From DASXTK01 sp036505485 (lineage in GTDB: Bacteria; Actinomycetota; Acidimicrobiia; Acidimicrobiales; VFJN01): 24,327 nucleotides of DNA. Shown here in pieces: positions 22,153 to 24,327 of this stretch. The DNA lies in contig DASXTK010000379.1 of assembly GCA_036505485.1 (NCBI GenBank), forward strand, positions 1-24,327, in the 5' to 3' direction. Made by a program: the position numbers and the translations under genes. The notes beneath the pieces were generated by a model, which did not search any database, was not told the origin of the DNA, and saw nothing but the letters and a program-made list of their open reading frames with translations. Each line of letters begins with the position of its first letter. Position 1 is the stretch's first letter.

Positions 22153-23034
22153 ATGGGCGTGCTCGACAGCAAGGTGGCCATCGTGACCGGCGCCGGCCGG
22201 GGCATCGGGCGAGCCGAGGCGCTCACCCTGTCCGGCGAGGGTGCCACCGTCGTCGTGAACGACCTCGACGAGGCTGCGGCTACCACCACGCTGACCCAGA
22301 TCACCGAAGCAGGGGGCCACGGCAGCGCCAACAGCGACGATGTTGCCGACTGGGACGGCGCCGAGGCCTTGGTGAAGCAGGCCATCGCCGACCATGGCCA
22401 GCTCGACATCCTGGTCAACAACGCCGGGTTCCTCCGCGACGGCATGAGCTTCAAGCTGGCCGAGGACGCCTGGGACGAGGTGATCCGGGTCCACCTCCGG
22501 GGCCACTTCGCCCCCAGCCGCTTCGCTGCGGCCCACTGGCGGGAACGGTCCAAGGCCGGCGAACCAACCGCAGGGCGCATCATCAACACCGTCAGCGAAG
22601 CCGGTCTCTACGGAGGAACCGGACAGGCCAACTATGTGGCGGCCAAAGCCGGGATCGCCGGGATGACCATCGGGCTGGCCCGGGAACTGAAGTCCTACGG
22701 CGTGACCGTCAACGCCATCGCCCCCCGGGCCCGGACCCAGATGACCGAGGCGGTGCTCGGCGACATGGCCGCACCGCCCGAGCACGGCTTCGACGAGTGG
22801 GACCCGCTCAACATCGGCCCGACCGTGGCCTGGCTGGCCAGCGACGCCGCCGCCGATGTCTCCGGTCAGGTCCTAATCGTGTTCGGCGGGCGCATCCATC
22901 TGATGGAGGGCTGGACCATGTCCGCCGAGATCGAACAGTCCGAACGCTGGACCGCGGCCCAGATCGAGCGCCGCCGGGCCGAGCTGTTCGGCGAGCGCGG
23001 CCCGGGCCTCCCCCGCATGGGGTTCGGGCGATGA
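22153..23034 (+). CDS. Short-chain dehydrogenase/reductase, 17-beta-HSD4/MFE-2-like
   Basis: This 293-residue SDR has the NAD-binding glycine motif VTGAGRGIG (residues 12-19), NNAG at 89-92, and the active-site triad Ser148, Tyr161 and Lys165 (NTVSEAG, then ANYVAAKAG). The VHLRGHF segment and the length above 250 residues are typical of the (3R)-hydroxyacyl-CoA dehydrogenase domain of peroxisomal multifunctional enzyme 2 and its mycobacterial steroid-pathway relatives. It would oxidise a 3-hydroxyacyl-CoA or a steroid-like hydroxyl with NAD. ATG 22153 is chosen over 22129 because AGGGGG ends six bases before it. Its TGA overlaps the next gene's ATG (ATGA), so the two are translationally coupled. 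Confidence 0.93.
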   Translation: MGVLDSKVAIVTGAGRGIGRAEALTLSGEGATVVVNDLDEAAATTTLTQITEAGGHGSANSDDVADWDGAEALVKQAIADHGQLDILVNNAGFLRDGMSFKLAEDAWDEVIRVHLRGHFAPSRFAAAHWRERSKAGEPTAGRIINTVSEAGLYGGTGQANYVAAKAGIAGMTIGLARELKSYGVTVNAIAPRARTQMTEAVLGDMAAPPEHGFDEWDPLNIGPTVAWLASDAAADVSGQVLIVFGGRIHLMEGWTMSAEIEQSERWTAAQIERRRAELFGERGPGLPRMGFGR

Positions 23035-24233
23035 AGGCGCTGGTGTTCGGATCCAACACCGACCCGACCGCGCCCCCGGCGCTGGCGGCCACGCCCATGA
23101 CGCTGGACCAGGTCGACGAGCCGCCCCGGCGCGGCCCCGACTGGGCGGTGCTGCGGACCCGGCTGTGCGGCATCTGCGGATCCGACGCCAAGCAGGTGTT
23201 CCTCGACGGCGACGGCGACAACCCCATGACCGCGTTCATCTCCTTCCCCCAGGTGCTGGGGCACGAGGTGGTCGCCACCATCGAGGACGCCGGCCCAGCA
23301 GTCATCGACGCGGGGCTCGAACCCGGCCAGCGGGTCGTGCTCAACCCCTGGCTGTCGTGCGCGCCCCGCGGCATCGACCCCGTGTGTCCGGCCTGCGAGG
23401 CCGGGGACTACAGCCTGTGCTGGTCGTTCGACCGGGGCGGGCTGGCCCGGGGGATCCACACCGGGACGTGCTCCGACGCGCCCGGCGGCTACGGCGAGCT
23501 GTTGCCGGCCCACCTGCAGATGATGGTCCCGGTGCCCGACGAGGTGTCCGACGAGGCCGCGGTCCTGGCCGACCCGTTCTCGGTGGCGTTGCACGCCGTC
23601 ACCCGCAACCCGCCGCCGGCGGATGGACGGGCCGTGGTCTATGGCGCCGGCGCGCTCGGGTCGTGCGCCATGGCCATCCTGCGGGCCCTCTACCCGTCCG
23701 TCGAGGTGGCCGCGGTGGCCAAGTGGCCGGCCCAAGGGGCGCTGGCCACCCGGCTCGGCGCCCAGGTGTTCGACCCCGAGCCCCGTGACGCCCTGGTCGA
23801 GCAGTTGGCCGACTGGTCGGGCGGCGTGCTGCGGCGCCCGTGGGACGGACTGCCCGTGACCCATCCCGGAGCCGTGGACGTGGTCTACGACACCGTCGGC
23901 GCGGCCGCGACGGTCGAGGTGGCGGTCCGGGTGCTGGCCACTCGCGGCACGCTGGTCCAGCTCGGGGTGGGCAAGCTGGCCCGCTGTGAGTGGACGCCGT
24001 GGTACTTCAAGGAGCTGCGACTGGTCGGCTCCAACGCCTTCGGGATCGAGACGGTCGAGGGCCGGTCCCAACACGGCATGGCCCACTATCTGGACCTCGT
24101 GGGTAGCGGCCGAGTCGACCTCGACGGCCTGCTCACTCACACGTTCCCGCTGGAGCAGTGGCACGACGCGTTCGGCGCCCTCGCCGACCAGGGAACCAGC
24201 GGCGCCATCAAGGTCGCCTTCGACCTCAGGTAG
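23031..24233 (+). CDS. Zinc-dependent medium-chain alcohol dehydrogenase
   Basis: This 400-residue enzyme has the catalytic zinc site Cys49 (ICGSD) and His78-Glu79 (LGHEVV). A set of four cysteines, 110, 119, 122 and 130, is probably the structural zinc; the first gap is wider than the usual two residues because of an inserted APRGIDPV loop. The Rossmann part starts at VVYGAGALGS. It is closest to the threonine/sorbitol dehydrogenase branch and would oxidise a secondary alcohol with NAD(P). The ATGA overlap with the SDR and the shared operator tie it to the same pathway. The preceding kinase makes a polyol-type substrate conceivable. The stop at 24231-24233 is followed within two bases by an AATTGAG-type repeat. 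Confidence 0.92.
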   Translation: MKALVFGSNTDPTAPPALAATPMTLDQVDEPPRRGPDWAVLRTRLCGICGSDAKQVFLDGDGDNPMTAFISFPQVLGHEVVATIEDAGPAVIDAGLEPGQRVVLNPWLSCAPRGIDPVCPACEAGDYSLCWSFDRGGLARGIHTGTCSDAPGGYGELLPAHLQMMVPVPDEVSDEAAVLADPFSVALHAVTRNPPPADGRAVVYGAGALGSCAMAILRALYPSVEVAAVAKWPAQGALATRLGAQVFDPEPRDALVEQLADWSGGVLRRPWDGLPVTHPGAVDVVYDTVGAAATVEVAVRVLATRGTLVQLGVGKLARCEWTPWYFKELRLVGSNAFGIETVEGRSQHGMAHYLDLVGSGRVDLDGLLTHTFPLEQWHDAFGALADQGTSGAIKVAFDLR

Positions 24234-24235
24234 TC

Positions 24236-24253
24236 CCGAAATTGAGGCGTTTG
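24236..24253 (+). repeat. 18-base copy of the hairpin end sequence (AATTGAG element)
   Basis: CCGAAATTGAGGCGTTTG here is identical to 13609-13626, the left end of the 25-bp hairpin, and again lies directly after a stop codon. No inverted partner is found in the remaining 74 bases, so it is either a half-element or its other arm lies beyond the window. Nothing else is seen in the last 94 bases. Confidence 0.6.
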
Positions 24254-24327
24254 TGACCTGTCCGTGGGTCGAGTTTCGCGGCTCGGTGACGCCATGGGCT
24301 GCTCTCGGTGGCTAAATGACGCTTCGA

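Noticed and set aside
22797..23030. Upstream extension of the zinc dehydrogenase into the SDR gene
   Set aside because: The extension is an out-of-frame reading of the SDR. ATG 23031 starts with the family's MKALVF segment and overlaps the SDR stop as ATGA.
24289..24327. TGACGC occurrences at 24289 and 24317 as operator half-sites near the window end
   Set aside because: Neither is followed by the TGTCA half-site at the right distance. The last one runs into the window end but already mismatches.

Overview
The window is G+C-rich, bacterial and densely coded. It has frequent GTG/TTG starts, several promoters that look leaderless, and many acyl-CoA dehydrogenase (ACAD), thiolase, TetR and amidohydrolase genes. 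This suggests an actinobacterium, possibly a mycobacteria-like lineage or Acidimicrobiia; the class is a guess from gene content. No rRNA, tRNA, CRISPR array, IS element or phage gene was seen. No gene-free stretch exceeds 300 bases.

Layout. Positions 1-3645 (+): 3' end of an ACAD, a DUF35 zinc-ribbon/OB protein, a lipid-transfer-type thiolase homologue with altered catalytic loops, and a canonical thiolase. 3709-4777: a small tyrosine-phosphatase-like protein overlapping tail-to-tail with a HAD phosphatase (-). 4887-7805 (-): N-acyl-D-amino-acid-deacylase-type amidohydrolase behind a class III CoA-transferase, divergent from an amidohydrolase-2 gene (7889-9082, +). 9146-10525 (+): a regulator with two TetR DNA-binding domains in one chain. 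10746-12401 (+): membrane M48 metalloprotease. 12455-13618 (+): ordinary ACAD. 13715-14765 (+): single TetR and a YCII-domain protein. 14772-16171 (-): unknown small protein and a TesB-like thioesterase, the latter divergent from a second amidohydrolase-2 gene (16314-17603, +). 17681-22084 (-): operon of FGGY kinase, two-domain ACAD and alpha/beta hydrolase, divergent from SDR and zinc-dependent dehydrogenase genes (22153-24233, +).

Function. Taken together this looks like a catabolic region for a CoA-activated, probably branched or alicyclic acid (steroid- or terpenoid-like). It contains CoA transfer, dehydrogenation, hydroxyacyl oxidation, thiolysis or retro-aldol cleavage, and several C-N/C-O hydrolases. 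No acyl-CoA ligase, enoyl-CoA hydratase or transporter is present, so the pathway is incomplete here and the substrate cannot be named.

Main discovery. A 14-bp dyad, TGACGYNNSTGTCA (usually followed by GA), occurs at the 5' side of at least five transcription units spread over 21 kb, with a weaker copy before the double-TetR gene. A by-eye scan found no perfect TGAC-N6-GTCA inside any coding region. This looks like the operator of a local catabolic regulon. Its half-sites differ (TGACG versus TGACA), which would suit a single-chain double-TetR repressor. A second observation is a set of long intergenic hairpins just after stop codons, three of which share an AATTGAG end sequence.
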